From Chlorokybus atmophyticus (taxonomy: Eukaryota; Streptophyta; Chlorokybophyceae; Chlorokybales; Chlorokybaceae): a stretch of DNA of 64,000 nt. How positions within the stretch are numbered: the first letter of the stretch is position 1; each line of letters opens with the position of its first letter. The stretch lies in contig RHPI01003599.1 in the NCBI GenBank assembly GCA_009103225.1, forward strand, positions 1-64,000, in the 5' to 3' direction. The translations under genes were made by a program, and so were the position numbers. Under the pieces are notes generated by a model. That model did not search any database, was not told the origin of the DNA, and worked only from the letters and a program-made list of their open reading frames with translations. Of the stretch, positions 11,767-24,512 are shown piece after piece.

Positions 11767-13127
11767 TTACAAGATCAGACAGGCACACTGGTGTGTAGGC
11801 AGTTCAAGAACACGTTGCATCATCTGCTCAGCGTTGCAAGCAATCAACGGCCATTCTTGCCATGGGTGTACAGCAAGGAGTAGTGTCTTCTTGCTGTGCG
11901 TCAACATGACATGCGGCACATATGCAATTATGTGCACTCCTTTGTGTGTTGCATGCAATAAGTTGAGAACATCGACAAGCAAGAAATGGCGTGCACTTCT
12001 ACCCCCCCCCTCAGTNNNNNNNNNNNNNNNNNNNNNNNNNNNNNNNNNNNNNNNNNNNNNNNNNNNNNNNNNNNNNNNNNNNNNNNNNNNNNNNNNNNNN
12101 NNNNNNNNNNNNNNNNNNNNNNNNNNNNNNNNNNNNNNNNNNNNNNNNNNNNCCCCCCCCCCCCCCCCCCCCCCCCTTCCCGCAGTTCTCACCTGAGTAC
12201 ACCACTTGGTCCGTGCCTTGTACTGTGCAACAGTGATCGCAGCATACGTATGCGGCCGCATGCGCGCGAGCGGAGTCTCCCGCAAACACCACGCTCTTTG
12301 CATCGCCCAACTTGGCCAACAAGTACAAGTGCATGTGCACTTGAAACAGCGGCGCTACGCCTGCTGCCAATGTGATGTCTTCATCGGTGAGATAGTTGCG
12401 TGCCAAGCCGTCCCTTTTCCTGAACAAGAGTGCACGTACACCATGCTTGAAACGGTAACTTCTGGACTTCTCTTTGTGTACTACATTTCCAATGCTCGCT
12501 TCGCGTAGGTAATCAAGCTGACTGGACGGCTGTCATGTGCCTCCACTGTGCAGTTGCGGATGACTTCCATTAGCTCGGTGGAGATTGGCGAGCCGAGTTT
12601 GCATGCAACCAGCATCACCGTGCATACAACTCCCGGAAGCAGCCAAAAGTGCTTGCTCGCCGGTGTACATGTGTGCAAGCGCACGTGTGAGTGCAAGGTG
12701 TGTGCGCGCATTTGAGCGTGCATGTACTTGTGCGTGTGCACGTCTGGAGGCGTGTGCCAATGTGTGTGCGCATGCGCATGTCCAAGTTCTTGAGCATGCT
12801 TGCACGTTGGTCAATGGAACGACTCATACAATGATTAAAAGATGCACACACACTTGCCTGCTGCTCAGCACAAAGTTTATGTGCAGGCTGCTCAAGCGTA
12901 TAATCATCTGAAGCTGCGGAGCTGTCACCAAGCACCTGCCACTGCAAGTTTTGACTAGATCTCTCTCATGTTTTGCTTATTGTTTGAGTTGTCCGCCCAT
13001 CATAGGGCACTTGGCAGCAGCTTCATACCTGCACTTGCACAGAGCGGTTGCAGCGCCCGCTTCATGCTACGATCAGCGTGCAAGCGGCTCACTTGCATAG
13101 CTCTCCATGAGGACTTGTACACGATAC
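11767..13127 (-). CDS. Unfamiliar multi-exon gene, possibly MCMDC2-like (partial)
   Basis: Four exons join with matching phases and good splice sites: 13029-13127, 12858-12913, 12485-12651 and 12193-12419. A probable last exon (11767 to about 12010) lies beyond the assembly gap. The intron after 12858 has a GC donor (CAG/GCAAGT). The joined product has a helical stretch SLITYAKRALEM, then KRDGLARNYLTDEDITLAAG. Its pattern resembles the C-terminal winged-helix region of MCM proteins, where a helix is followed by LR, a short gap, T/E-E-D and A. I recall a similar arrangement in MCMDC2, but there is no Walker A motif in what I could assemble. Further exon-like frames lie upstream (13.56-13.70, 13.78-13.91, perhaps 14.42-14.66 kb), including ADLDMLVKGSEVLISML. 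Function is not established; the gene model is better supported than its name. Confidence 0.4.
12016..12152. other. Assembly gap (137 N) beside poly-C
   Basis: A run of 137 undetermined bases flanked by poly-C on both sides (nine C's at 12002-12010, 24 C's at 12153-12176). It falls in the intron, or near the final exon, of the minus-strand gene around it, so the exon join there cannot be resolved. Confidence 0.95.
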
Positions 13128-16100
13128 CTGCACCGTAAAAAGTTTTATATTCGTGCGTGTGCCTGTGTGGGAGTGCATATCTACGCATACGTGAGCGTTT
13201 TTGCGTGTCTGTGCATGTAGTTTTACAAGCAGTGGACCCTACAGCAGAATGTAAGGGAGCATGCTAATGCATGAAGGCACGTACCCGTTAGCTGGGCGTC
13301 TTAGCAGCAGACCACCTTGACGCTCTGGCCAGCACATTGTTGTTGGTACTCGTCAGCACATGAGCTCCTATCCATGAATATGTTGCATGAGCCTTGCACG
13401 AGCTGGCAAGTATGGTGCTATGTTGCAAATGTAAATGCACACACGCACGCGAGCACAGTGACTTGTACACTCCCATGAAGTTACACTTGCACTCGAACAC
13501 GCACAGCCGCTCATGCCATGTGCATGCACACTGCACTTACCAACATGTTGTAGTGCTGCAGTCTTTGGCATACCCATGTCGGCTGTAAATGAGATGTGGC
13601 CTCTTGCGGATTCGGTTGGCAGATTGTACCACCACACTGTCGTCAAACACGAGCAAAGAGGCGTCAAGAGCACGTAGAGACGTCTAGCAGTATCAAAGCG
13701 TGTTGTAAGCAGTTGGGATGCAATCATACAAGCAGTAGCATGCGCAGTTCGATCCTGCCAATGTAACATTCAGTGCAATACTCAATATTGTACTATATTG
13801 TTCATCATAGCATTCAACGAACGTCAGCATGGAAATCAAAACCTCACTGCCTTTAACCAACATGTCAAGATCTGCCTCTGCAAGGATAGCACACCGGGCA
13901 GGCTGGTAGTTGTCACTAGTAGTTGTCACTGTGTGGTTGTTGCGGGAATGTTGTGTGCGATGGTGCTGCTGATTGGCGTGGGTGCACATGCACACATGAC
14001 ACTGCAATTTTTTGGATCCCTGGTGTTGAGTCACAGATTACAAGTCACTGTTGTCCAGCGTGATGCTCACACACATGTTGGCACCTTGCGCTGTGCTAAG
14101 CAAGCGTCATCTATACAAAGACATGCTAGGTGCCAGCCAGCTGAGCAGGCTGGACACCACTGCACACTCAACATGCACCCTGCCGTGTGTGATGCTGCTT
14201 GCAGCAACATACCTCTGCAGGCCTAACACATCAGGTTGCTATTGACCACGAACGGCGGCCGTGGCATGTGCGTGCGTAGGCTTGCATGCAGCGGCATTAC
14301 CATTGTCTGTATGGCTCGGCTGGTCAGCTGAGATGAGATGAGCAATGGCAAACTGAGAATGAATCACATTACACGATTAAGCGACATTCAGAATGAGATT
14401 GAAGCCGCTCACATACTGTTATCGCAGAGGCACAGCACACGTCTCGCATGCTCAAGCAAGCCAGTCGTATCTTGCACCGACAAGTGCAAGCAGCAACTAG
14501 TTGGTTGCAACCCACCAGCTGAGCAGAGGCGGCCAGCAGCAGAGGCCACCATTACCCTCAGGTAGATCCCCCACGTAGCTCGCACGCTACTCCCTTCCAG
14601 CCTCCACCGCCTCCTCCTTGTCCTTCTCCGCCGCCGCCTGCGCCTCTGCGCCTCATGCACACGCAGTAATCGTACGCTTGTGCCAACCTTGTCCCAAGGC
14701 CCTCGTGCTTACTTCCATAGAGGGCGGCACGCAAAACTGGCTGGGCGTCGGTATTGCATCTCTCTCAGAGGCCTGTCGGATACAGACCCTTCCAGCTTAG
14801 TTGGGCTGCGCTGTTTGCTGCTTGCTGCCTGTCTGGTGGCGGTGGCGGTGGTGCGGTAGCTAGTGGTGTGTAATTAGCTACGGCAGAGCTTGGCGGAAAG
14901 AGGAGTTGCCGTTGGCGGTCGGTGTGGTGCCGATATCATGGTGGGCCTCAAGCCCGTTGCGGGTGTTGTGGCGGAGCTACTGATTTCAGCAGACATGCTG
15001 TGCTCAATGTGTGCGGATTGCATGCTTGTGTCATGGCGCCTCATTATGCCTTGCCTTGCGCCTTGCTATAGTTGAGCACTTAACTAGCCTCTAGGTTGTT
15101 CCAGAACGAATCACACTCCGTATGCTTGAGTAGCATGCGTCGGCTGGCCCACATATCTAGCAACTTCACCAGGTTGGCGGCTTGCTCGGCTGTAGCTAAA
15201 GCTAATGGGCTTGCTGTTCACAATCAGTGGATCAAGATGCATGGAAGCTTGACGTAGTTGCTCTTACGAGTTGCGTGTGTGTGATCAGCGCTGCTATAGA
15301 AGCGGGTTGAGGGTGATTCTGCACACGATTTTCGTTTTCGTGAGTTATCCCATGCTTGTTAGAGTAATCATGCGGATGAGGTGGACGTGTTGGACGTCTC
15401 TCGTGCATTCATCAATCGTCTACTTGCATGTGTTCAAATGGTGTTTTGCAACACCCGTAACATAAAATTGACTGGCTAGCCCCATAAGCCTTGGCCCAGC
15501 AGTGGGTCAGCAGCCAATTGATAAGGAACAAACAAACATGCAACCTTTGTTGCACACGGCTTGAATATAACTGTTTCAACTCAACGTGTGATAAAACAAA
15601 CATATCACGAACATCGCTTGAAGTGCGGGCAGTACTGAAACCGCTAGCTTTATACACAAGTGAATAACAAGCACTTTTTTGAATTGGTGTGCAATCTTGT
15701 TCGTTGACATGTAAAGGAATAAGCTTGCACCATTACCCAAACATGTGTTTTCGCCTCACGCTAATTATGTGCGCTCGAAGTATATCATCCTTTACAACAA
15801 TGTCCTGTCATGCTTGAAGGCAACTTATGTACTTGTTGGTTGCAAATCTGCATCATATAAGTATAGCACCATCCTGGATCAACATCCAAACTCATTTGCT
15901 CCACTTTACCTTGCTGATTTGTTTACGTGCATTAACAAGGACACTTGGTATCAGGTTGGGAACCCGTCACACAGTGTTATGGGTGTCGACTCCACTGTGG
16001 AGTCCACTGCGGAGAGTCTCTTGATAGCAAAAGCCGGGATTTCATCACAATTGCTTTGGTTGAAACCTGGCACAGCGGGTATTTTTGGCATGGGATGTCG

Positions 16101-16816
16101 ACCACCTTCGCGCCGGAGGGCTCCGCCGCACGTGCGCGTCGGCGTTCACACCACACGCCGCGCGACCGCTCCACGTCACCCTGGCATCGTCGCGAGCTTT
16201 TCGTAGTCTGCGCTTGCCAAAACGGGGTTTGGCCGTCAAACCGCCGGTCATGCACGCACATCATCGCAGCCCAGCGGATGGGCTGGTAGCCGGTAGCGTA
16301 CACACGCAGCCGGCCGGCCTCCGCGCCACCGATCTCAGGCCACCAGGAACCCGCCCAGCTGCCAGCGGCCCAGCTCGCACGCATCCAAAACAAGAAAAAA
16401 TATCTCACGCGCAGTTAAAACCAACTGTTGTCGTTGTGGTTGCGCGCAGCGCACTTGACGCCTGCCTACTTAGGCCTACACTGCAACGGCCGTCCCGTTT
16501 GGTTTCGCTTTGCTCGAGGAGTGTCCGTCGTGGAACTTTACCAGTGCGGCGATTGGTTCCTGCGCCGCTGGCGAGAGAGCGAGAGAGCGAGACAACACAT
16601 TGAGAGGCCTGCGCTTGCGGGCCACTTCCCGCCGTAGGACTCGACCACGGCAGAGCTAGCAGTTGGGGTGTGGCTGGCAGTGTAGCAAGGAGCAGCATTG
16701 CGGTGGTAGCGGCGGCGGCAGGGTTAGGGCGTGTGGCGACAGCTGGTCTGGGAGGCCGCGTTGTGGGTGTGGGCGTGAAGCTTGCTGCTGCGGGTCGCCA
16801 GGCAGCTGCTTTCAAC
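13128..16816. other. Unresolved upstream exons and intergenic region
   Basis: The left part (13.1-14.7 kb) probably holds 5' exons of the minus-strand gene. Several motif-free frames end in good donors, for example one before GTAAGT near 13545. They could not be joined with consistent phase. From about 14.7 kb to the desaturase start at 16817 I see no gene. The last 700 bases are GC-rich and probably include the desaturase promoter and 5' untranslated region. Confidence 0.45.
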
Positions 16817-18748
16817 ATGGCGGTGGCGTTCTCCGCCATGCACACGGCAGCCGCCGCCGCCGCCCCAGCCACCGCCCGCCTGCCCTCCGTGCAGCAGCGT
16901 GGTAGGGCGGCTGCTGGTGTGGCAGGCGCACGAATCCAGCGTGTCGTCGTCCCCAGGCCGTGCCGCCTGGGCCCCGGCCTGGCGCCGGCCCGCCCGCAGC
17001 GCAGCCTCACAGCCCGCTGCGTGCTGGAGAAGAACGCTCCCGCCGCCCCCGCCGTCCCGCCCGAATCAGAGGCAGCCAGCCTCTTCTCAGCGGCACAGCA
17101 ACCCGAAGCACAGAAGCCCGTAGGCCAGCCCATTTGGCTGTCGGATGTCGTTGTCACAAACAAGTAAGTGAACACCTAGTTATCCCTGCTGGAGCGCGTG
17201 CGCTTTCTATCTTGGTGAGTGTGATTGTGCGATACCAGCTAATAAATCTTGCTGTACACACACAACCGCGTTGGCCTTGTCTCGTGCATGCATGGGCACG
17301 GACATGGCTAGCCAAGCAAGCAGTGAGAGACTTGGCTTCATGTTGACAAGCAGCTTATGAGATTTTAGGCCTTGCGCTTTGAGCATTCAGCAACACAGCC
17401 ACTCATATGTGCTACCCTCAGGCGCAATTACTGGTTTGACCGAGAATGGGCGCCGACGGACATCGGCTACGTCGTGTTCATGTCGGCCATGCATATAGCC
17501 TGCCTCTGGGCGCCAGCAACGTTTTCGTGGGGCAACGTTGCCCTATTTGCTGGCTTGTACTTCATTACAGGCTGCCTTGGAATTACACTGTCATTCCACC
17601 GCAACCTCTCACACAAGGCCTTCAAATTGCCAAAGTGGCTGGAGTACACCTTTGCATACTGCGGCGTGCAGGCAGTGCAGGTAAATAGTTGAAGCTGACT
17701 CTTTACATGTTGTGGGGTGGGGTTACTGAGTTACTGTGTTGGGTCTCATCAGGGTGACCCCTTGGAGTGGGTGAGCTCTCACCGGTATCACCATGCAAAC
17801 TGTGACACCCTGGAGGATCCGCACACACCTTATGAAGGATTCTGGTGGAGCCACATGGGTTGGCTGCTTGACGAGAAGGCAACTCTGAAAAGGGTGAGTG
17901 CAGGCATGACTGACATGTGTTTGGCTTGTGTAATAGTTTGTACCTTTTTGTGGCCCAGTGCAATGTGCTGATGAGGTGTCTCGCAGGTTGGGGCACGTGC
18001 AAATATTGCGGACATGGAGTCGCAGCCTTTCTACAAGTGGATCCAGAAGACGTACATTGCTCACCCAATCGCGTTCGCTGGGCTGTTGTACGCTTTTGGC
18101 GGTCTGCCAGCCATTATCTGGGGCATGGTGAGTGCAATATATGTGCGGTGCTGTCTTCATTCATCTCCTCTGCTAAACTGGTCACTTGTTGGTCAGCATG
18201 ATAAGTACTTTTTAGGTAGTGTGTAGTTTGCATTTTGTGTGGGAAAAGCGCACCTTGAGAGATCTGTTCCCCGCAGTGCTTGAGAGTGGTGTGGGTGTAT
18301 CACATCACCTGGCTGGTGAACTCCGCCTCACACGTGTGGGGCAACCAATCATGGAACACTGGCGACCTGTCCAGAAACAACTGGTGCGTACATCCACATT
18401 CTCCTCCTGCTTCTTGCCCGTCAATATGCACACAAGTTTGCATTTCGATTGTATTGTTATGTCCATGGTACTCATGGCAGTCGGTATGCATCAGCTCAAG
18501 TGCCATGTTGCATACCTCCATTGACACATGAATGCAGGTGGGTGGCAGTCCTGGCTTTTGGGGAGGGGTGGCACAACAACCACCACGCTTTTGAGTACTC
18601 TGCTCGACACGGGTTGCAGTGGTGGCAGTGGGATCCCACTTGGTACGTCATCAAGGGGTTGGAGAAGGTCGGCCTTGCTACCAACGTCAAGCTGCCAAGG
18701 GCTGAGCATCAAAGGAGGCTGGCTTTTGAGACAGCCCCTTCGAGCTAA
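16817..18748 (+). CDS. Plastid-type acyl-lipid desaturase (ADS/FAD5 family)
   Basis: Membrane di-iron desaturase that inserts a double bond into lipid-bound acyl chains (delta-9 or delta-7 by family). Exons: 16817-17163, 17422-17680, 17753-17893, 17987-18127, 18277-18383 and 18538-18748, giving 401 residues with every phase consistent and all GT-AG introns. The three histidine boxes are intact: HRNLSH, HRYHH (in VSSHRYHHANCD) and HNNHH (in GEGWHNNHHAFEYSARHG). NYWFDREW and the WGNQSWNTGDLSRNNWW segment are typical of the plant and cyanobacterial branch. The first ~115 residues are Ala/Arg/Pro-rich and lack acidic residues at the start, like a chloroplast transit peptide. I chose the ATG at 16817 because the longer frame begins at a GTG. 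The plastid FAD5-type role is inferred from family and leader. Confidence 0.95.
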
Positions 18749-21106
18749 GTAGCGTGTCAATGTTGCTGTGGTGCAGTGAGTGCTGTGAGTGGTTGCGCAC
18801 TTGCAGAAAGTTGGGGGCTGTCGGGTGGGGCCAAAGGATGTTGTGGGATGTAGGCGCTGTTCAGAAAATTGATGTTGTTGATATTGTATTGCAGTTGGCC
18901 AGGGCGTGAGCATTTTTGCGCATAGGTTGGTAGGCATTCGTGTGCTAAGCCGTGGTCAGTTGGTGTAAAAGACAAGTTTACATGTATCACGCCCAGCAGG
19001 GTGTTGTAAGATGGTGGAGTAGATGTTGAGGTTTTACGCTGTGCATGGTGTGCCGTGTGAGCTGAACATGCAAGGTGTTTGTGTGACGTGAATATTTTGC
19101 CATGCTCGCAATTCATTGGTCGAGAGTGGGATGTAGCAGCATTTGTCAATGAATGTCATATATCAATTCTTCCGTTTTGGTGAGCCTGTTGCAATTGGGC
19201 TGCAATAACCGCAAGCCATCAAGATTATCAGGTAGTCAATGTAGGCCAGGAGGGGTTATATTCTGTACAGGATCTGCAAGACGCCATTGTGTATCCGCAA
19301 CATCCAGCACCTGCTTCGGCACGGTCAGAGTAGCCACAGTCAATTCACGCCAAGTACAATCTCTGCACATGGTTCACACAGATGGTGGGCATAAGGTATA
19401 CGTTGATTTGCACAGCATGCTCACACAATAGCGTCTTCAATTTTCTGTACACGATCTGCACTACAATAGCTAGCAACGATCAGCAAGCGGTAGCACACAG
19501 CAAGCAGCAAGAGAGGAGCAGACAAGAAAACTATTGCCAACCCTCGGGGCCCTATACTACAGCTAGTGCTCTATGTGCGTGCAGTGCAAAGGGCAGGCAG
19601 CTGCAAGGGCGTTGTGGACCAACCTGTGGACCAGCGAGGGAGAGTAGAAGGTGGGTTAGTCCGTGGGCTGGAGGAGTAGGAAGACAGCAAGAGCTGAGCT
19701 GTGTTGTGCAGTGTAGTGCTGTGCAGAATGCGCAGCCCTCACTCCTTGGCCCTCCCGCCAACCGTGCAGTCTTGGTGGCGGCTGTGGGGGCTTGGACTTA
19801 CGTTGGGTCTTGCAGTAACGATGGCTTAAGACCTGCAACTGCTAACTCATACCACATGCCATCAATGCTGCAACGGTCATATTCAGACATGCCAAATCAC
19901 ATAGCACATAATTAGACTTGATGTGAGATCCATTCACAGGGCCAAGACCATGACTTGCATGTGTAACATATATGCAATGTTATGCATGTGACCCTATTGC
20001 ATTGTGAACATGACATGCACACACACGCACACTTGCACACGCCAGCAAACAACTTCTTACACCACCGGGCTACCTATACAAACTAGGTAGCTACTTTCGC
20101 TAAGCCCTTGCCCCGTTAGTCAACATGCATGCGTAGTTACCTGTACACAAGTAGAGTCCCCACAGTTAGGCACCGGTGTGGCTGTAGTTGTGGCAGCAGC
20201 ACAAAGCAGACGGACTCCCCCTCCCTCTGCTCCCTCGCTCTCTCTCCACCCGCCGCCCTGCTTCTCTCTTGGCAGTCTGCGCCCCTGCTGCTGTTGACGC
20301 TGCCAGGGTTGCAGTGTCAACGTCAGCAGTACGCAACTGCGTGCAAGGCTGTCGCGACTTGCCCGCATGGTCGTCAGTGGCTGAATGTCGCATGCTGTGC
20401 CAGTGCAGTCGGTTGTGGTTTGGGGCTGGCAGTTAGGTGCTGCGGTGGGGTTGGGTGGTGGGGTTGGAGCGACATTTGCTTCGCACGGGCAGGCTGCGGT
20501 GTACGGGGTGCTCCCTGTACTTGCCATTGCTGTTACCCACTGACAGGCCTCCCAATTGATAACGTATTAGTAACAAGTTGAGCTAGTGACATGTTCCCGT
20601 AATAACCAACTTCACGGGACTTGGAGCCCGGCCTTCCCAATGGGCTACCCAAATAGGGAACGGTGTTTGAGTACAAAGAAATGGTGTACGAGGTGCTCTG
20701 GCATATAATCAACAATTTTTATATAGCTAACAAGATGAGCATGTGATTCACACAAATGGTGGTTAATCTGCGTCACAACCAACAAGACGACACATTGTCT
20801 CCCACCTTAGGCACAGGAACGTGTCCCTCAACTCCGTCACAACCTTCGGCAACGTTTTACTGCATTACAAGCTCCCTACACACTCCACCCCAACACACAC
20901 GGACAATCACTCGCGCTGAAGCACGCCAATGCACATGCAGACATCAAAGTATGTTGACGACATGTGCAGCACACATTGTGCGTTGATACTTTACACTCAC
21001 ACAACACTGCATGCAATCGCCACCCAGCAATCATGTGCACAAGTGACAATTCAGCATATGGTGGTGTCCAAGGCAAGAGTTTTTTACCTCTGCCTAGCCT
21101 AAAGCC
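18749..21106. other. Intergenic region, convergent 3' ends
   Basis: Lies between the desaturase stop (+) and the zinc-finger gene stop (-). No gene supported. Frames near 19.4-19.9 and 20.1-20.6 kb are open but compositionally simple, unspliced and without motifs. Confidence 0.55.
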
Positions 21107-22922
21107 CTAGCTACCAAGCTCCTGTTTGGCGCAGTACTGCGCAAAAGCAGGCTTCATCAGCCTGCTCTGGTCTATGCTAATCGCTTTCTGCACCGCGAGT
21201 GTGGCTGGACTGCCACTGTCAGACAGAGCAGCAGGCTGGGCGACTGTTGTATCCAATATGCTACAACCGGGATGGCTAGCTAGAGTGCTAGGAGAATGAA
21301 AGCGGCAACCAGCCCGGTTCGAGCAGACTCCGCATGCCTCAAGTGCAGGGCATATGTACGTGTGCTTCATGACGCACTGCAGGAATCAAACAACAAGGCA
21401 CGCAATGCACATTGCGCGTGCACCGTGACATTAGTAAGCAAGACAGCAGCTATGCTGGCAACATGCAGACACCGGCAGACACAAGCAGCACCACACATTG
21501 ACGCATCACACCAGAGTATATTGAGCCAAGATCTGTACCTGATCTCCATCTGGGCAGTAGCCGCGCAGGAAGCGCTGACAAACCGGTGCCTTTGGGTTGA
21601 CATTTACATGCCTGTAAGGACACTGCTCGCGTGTGCACACTCCCTGAAGGAAATGCGAACAGACAGGCATGCGATGCGGCATGACTTTATGTTGCAGCAG
21701 GCAACCTTCACCGGCACAAGTGCCCTTGAGCCATCGCGTACAGACAGCGACCTGCAACAGAAGAGGTACAGCTCTGTCACTGAAACTTCACTAAAGCAGC
21801 AACTGCACATCACCTGCAGCGCGTGCGCGCATATGTGCGTGCGTGCGTGCGTGCGTGCCTGTGGTGTCGTACCTTGTCTGGGTCGTGAATGTACTTGCAG
21901 CTGTCTGGCTTATTGCACTTGCCAAACCGTGTGAAGAACAAGCAGTGCTGCCGCTTTGTCACTTTGCGCAAGTGCGCATTCAGCAAAGTCTTCCTGACCC
22001 ACATGGTTGCCGCCTTTGACCTTACACGCTTACGCTGGTTGCCGTTGCCTTGTTCTGGAGCTTTGCGCTTTCTGCTGGTTATTGATATAGGAACGGGAGC
22101 AGCATATGCTGGTTCATATTGACTTGTATTGTCATTGCCTCTGTCGCGCACCTAACAACAACTCCACTTGAACGTAAAGCTCACGTTGTAACACCAGAAG
22201 TTCATGACGCCAAAGCACGCAACATATAGAAACAGGCCCTCATAGCACTTGATTCAGTCACTTACCAGCTGCAAACTGTGCCTAAACTTCTTGTGGTACG
22301 TGTTCAGCCCAGGTAAAGGCCGATCCCATGTCCAATGCCGTTTGAGCTTGCGAGCCCTGCGCAAACTGGCGACTCTAAGCTTGCACAACCGCACTTGCAG
22401 TGGGGTGCAAGGTTTGAGCGATTGAGCAACTTTGAGCTCGCTGCGAACAAGCTGCTTTCGTCCCCTCCTTATATAGACCGTGCCAGCACCCTTCCCATCA
22501 GAAATTTTCGCAACAGCTGGTTGTTGCTTGACACGCACCAACTTGTGAGCAGTCTGCACGTAAGAAGCAGTTGACGGGCCGACCAACTGTGCGGGCATCT
22601 GTGCACGCGTCTCTTTTGTGCTTTGAGCAGCGGTGGCAGGAGTAGAGTCCACACGAGACCATGTTTTGTTCCTGCGCAATGCACCCTTGGCAAGCTGCCG
22701 AGGTTTTGGTGGAGAGAACCTCCCGCGCACTATGCCACTCAACCCAGCGGCAGGTTGAGCAGGGCTAGATGGCTGACTTCCAAGCGACTTGCGCCGCCAC
22801 GTGCGAGTGTTGACCTTGCTGTACAAGCCTTGGAGCACTGACTGGGTTGCTGGCGCGGAGACAATTGTGTCTTGGTGCCGCTGCCATACCCGCGATGCAG
22901 ACCGTTGTGTGCGAGTTGCCAT
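21107..22922 (-). CDS. CCCH zinc-finger protein, ZC3H3-like
   Basis: Five tandem CCCH fingers, the arrangement of ZC3H3 (SMICL), a nuclear RNA-binding protein linked to poly(A) mRNA processing and export. Exons: 22266-22922, 21873-22151, 21539-21751 and 21107-21376, giving 472 residues in frame with GT-AG introns. Fingers: CLFFTRFGKCNKPDSCKYIH (CX8CX5CX3H), CTRWLKGTCAGEGCLLQH, CSHFLQGVCTREQCPYRH, CQRFLRGYCPDGDQCVMKH (completed across an exon join) and CPALEACGVCSNRAGCRFH. The last ends CX2H instead of the usual CX3H. The N-terminal 250 residues are basic and low in recognisable domains, with clusters such as RKRKAPEQ and QRKRVR that may be nuclear signals. The start ATG at 22922 is the only in-frame one near the beginning. 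PIN1 lies upstream in the same direction. Confidence 0.9.
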
Positions 22923-23105
22923 GCTTGAAACTCAAGCCTTGAGATGTAAACACGCACAAAGCTTCTCCTTGTGATTCTCACACTAAACTACCTCTCCCAA
23001 GCCCAACCCCTCCCGGTAAACTCTCCTGCTCTCCCTCCCAAAATCTAGCAGCTAATTGCAGCAACAATAACAGTTGCGCCTTGACTAATCCACAACTCTA
23101 CAAAC

Positions 23106-23750
23106 TCAACCTGTTCTGCGAATGATGTGCAGACCACTGTCAGTATCTACAATGTCGCTGGTCTCACCAACCTGCGCAGCAAGCACATAACGCGGTCACT
23201 TACCTGTCAGCCAAAGTTCAGCACGCGTGACTGTGCGCTGACACTACTGCATGCAGTACACAGCTGAAAGCAACACTCAGAACAGCACAACCCCAGATGA
23301 GCATGGCCTTCATATGCTGCAAACGGGAAGGACAATCTGACACACACACAACTTCACAGCAGTAACACGACGCAATACCTGCAGTGCAAACGCCGCCTCC
23401 TCAAACGGGCGCTGCATCTGTCCCTTGCCAAAGTAGCCCAAATCCCCTCCCCGCTTGGCACTGTTGCAGTCACTCTGCGCCTCAGCTACCTGCACGCAAG
23501 CTTGCTGTCAACTCAACTAGACAACAAAGAGCATAATATCACGGCAACGAGCCCCAACATCACCAAGCACCTCTTCAAAAGGAGCGCCATCGTTGACAGC
23601 GGCTTGCAAGGCGATGAGCTTCTTCCTGGCGGCCTCCTTGCTTCTCTTCTTGATGTCGACGCCGTCAGGGTCTCTCCAGGAAGAAAGGCGGCGGGACTCG
23701 TTGTGCTTCACCAAGATGTGACTGGCGCGCACCTTGTCGACGCTAGCCAT
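23106..23750 (-). CDS. PIN1: PIN1-type peptidyl-prolyl cis-trans isomerase (parvulin, no WW domain)
   Basis: Isomerises Ser/Thr-Pro bonds, in the Pin1 class usually after phosphorylation. Exons: 23571-23750, 23379-23489 and 23106-23171, giving 118 residues. Motifs in order: [15 protein letters not shown] (phosphate-binding basic patch and first active-site His), [20 protein letters not shown] (Cys and the GGDLG loop), [11 protein letters not shown], then [19 protein letters not shown] with the second His. Length and lack of a WW domain match the plant single-domain Pin1. The longer upstream frame has no ATG, so 23750 is taken as the start. The last exon is only 66 bases and is confirmed by its motif and phase. 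The gene is divergent to BBS9, about 760 bases apart. Confidence 0.95.
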
Positions 23751-24512
23751 GCCCTCCCAGCCCCCGGCTCCCGCCTCCTCCCGAAGCCAGCCGCAACCCG
23801 GACCCCTCCGTGCTGCCTCACGCACCCCAGACCAAACCCTAACCCCGCTGAGTCACCCTCCACCTCCAAGCAACGCACAACAAGCAGCAAGCCCGAAACC
23901 TGTCTTCTGTGCACTCCCGAAGCTTCCAAAGAACAACCACTATCAGCGATGAAGGCAACACCGACAGCGACGCCCGCACCACCCCCACCGCCGCCCACAA
24001 CGCCGGCAACGTCGTCGTCCAAGGGCTGAAGCGTATCAACCCGGTAATGGATATTGTTACTTCCGTAGTCTCGAGTATCGACGGGAAAACCGTTACAAGC
24101 TCTCCGACCGGTCAGCCGGTGGAGTGGCGGCTGTTCGGTTCTGCAACAACGCGTTTCAACCGGTCTGCTCTGCCAGCACTGTCGGTTGGCAACCGGTGTG
24201 CCGTGTTCGCATGCAGGGCAGGGCGGGAGCGTCGTCGTCGTCGGTGTTGTCGTCGTCGTTGGCGTCTTTGTCGGGAGCCTGGGCATGAGGAGAAACAGTA
24301 CTGCAGCTTAGCTTGACATAAGTATGACATGCAAAGCGCAGTGCTGCATCACTGCAAGACAGTGCGGAGACACATGGGGCCGTTGAGCCATGGCTGAGCA
24401 CGGTGGTGGCCGCCTGTTGCAGCTGCTTTGAACTAACGGGATGCGCAATCTGAAGGGGCCAACTCCACTGCCTTGATTCATTAGCTTACTGCAGTTCTTT
24501 GCTTGTGTCGCC
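23751..24512. promoter_or_regulatory. Divergent promoter region between PIN1 and BBS9
   Basis: The 762 bases between two head-to-head start codons must contain both promoters and 5' leaders. A GTCGTC-type triplet run lies at about 24230-24265. No clear TATA box or named motif could be fixed, so this rests on gene arrangement alone. Confidence 0.5.

Noticed and set aside
11834-12427. Frames running through the N gap
   Set aside because: Undetermined bases bridge unrelated sequence; only the parts outside the gap were used.
15988-16004. Short palindrome GACTCCA-CTG-TGGAGTC
   Set aside because: Only 7-bp arms with no gene context; expected by chance in a window of this size.
16405-17175. 256-codon minus-strand frame over the desaturase first exon
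   Set aside because: GC-rich shadow of the transit-peptide exon with no motif and no splice partners.
20120-20581. Overlapping open frames on both strands
   Set aside because: Low-complexity, motif-free and without splice context; probably GC-rich spacer.
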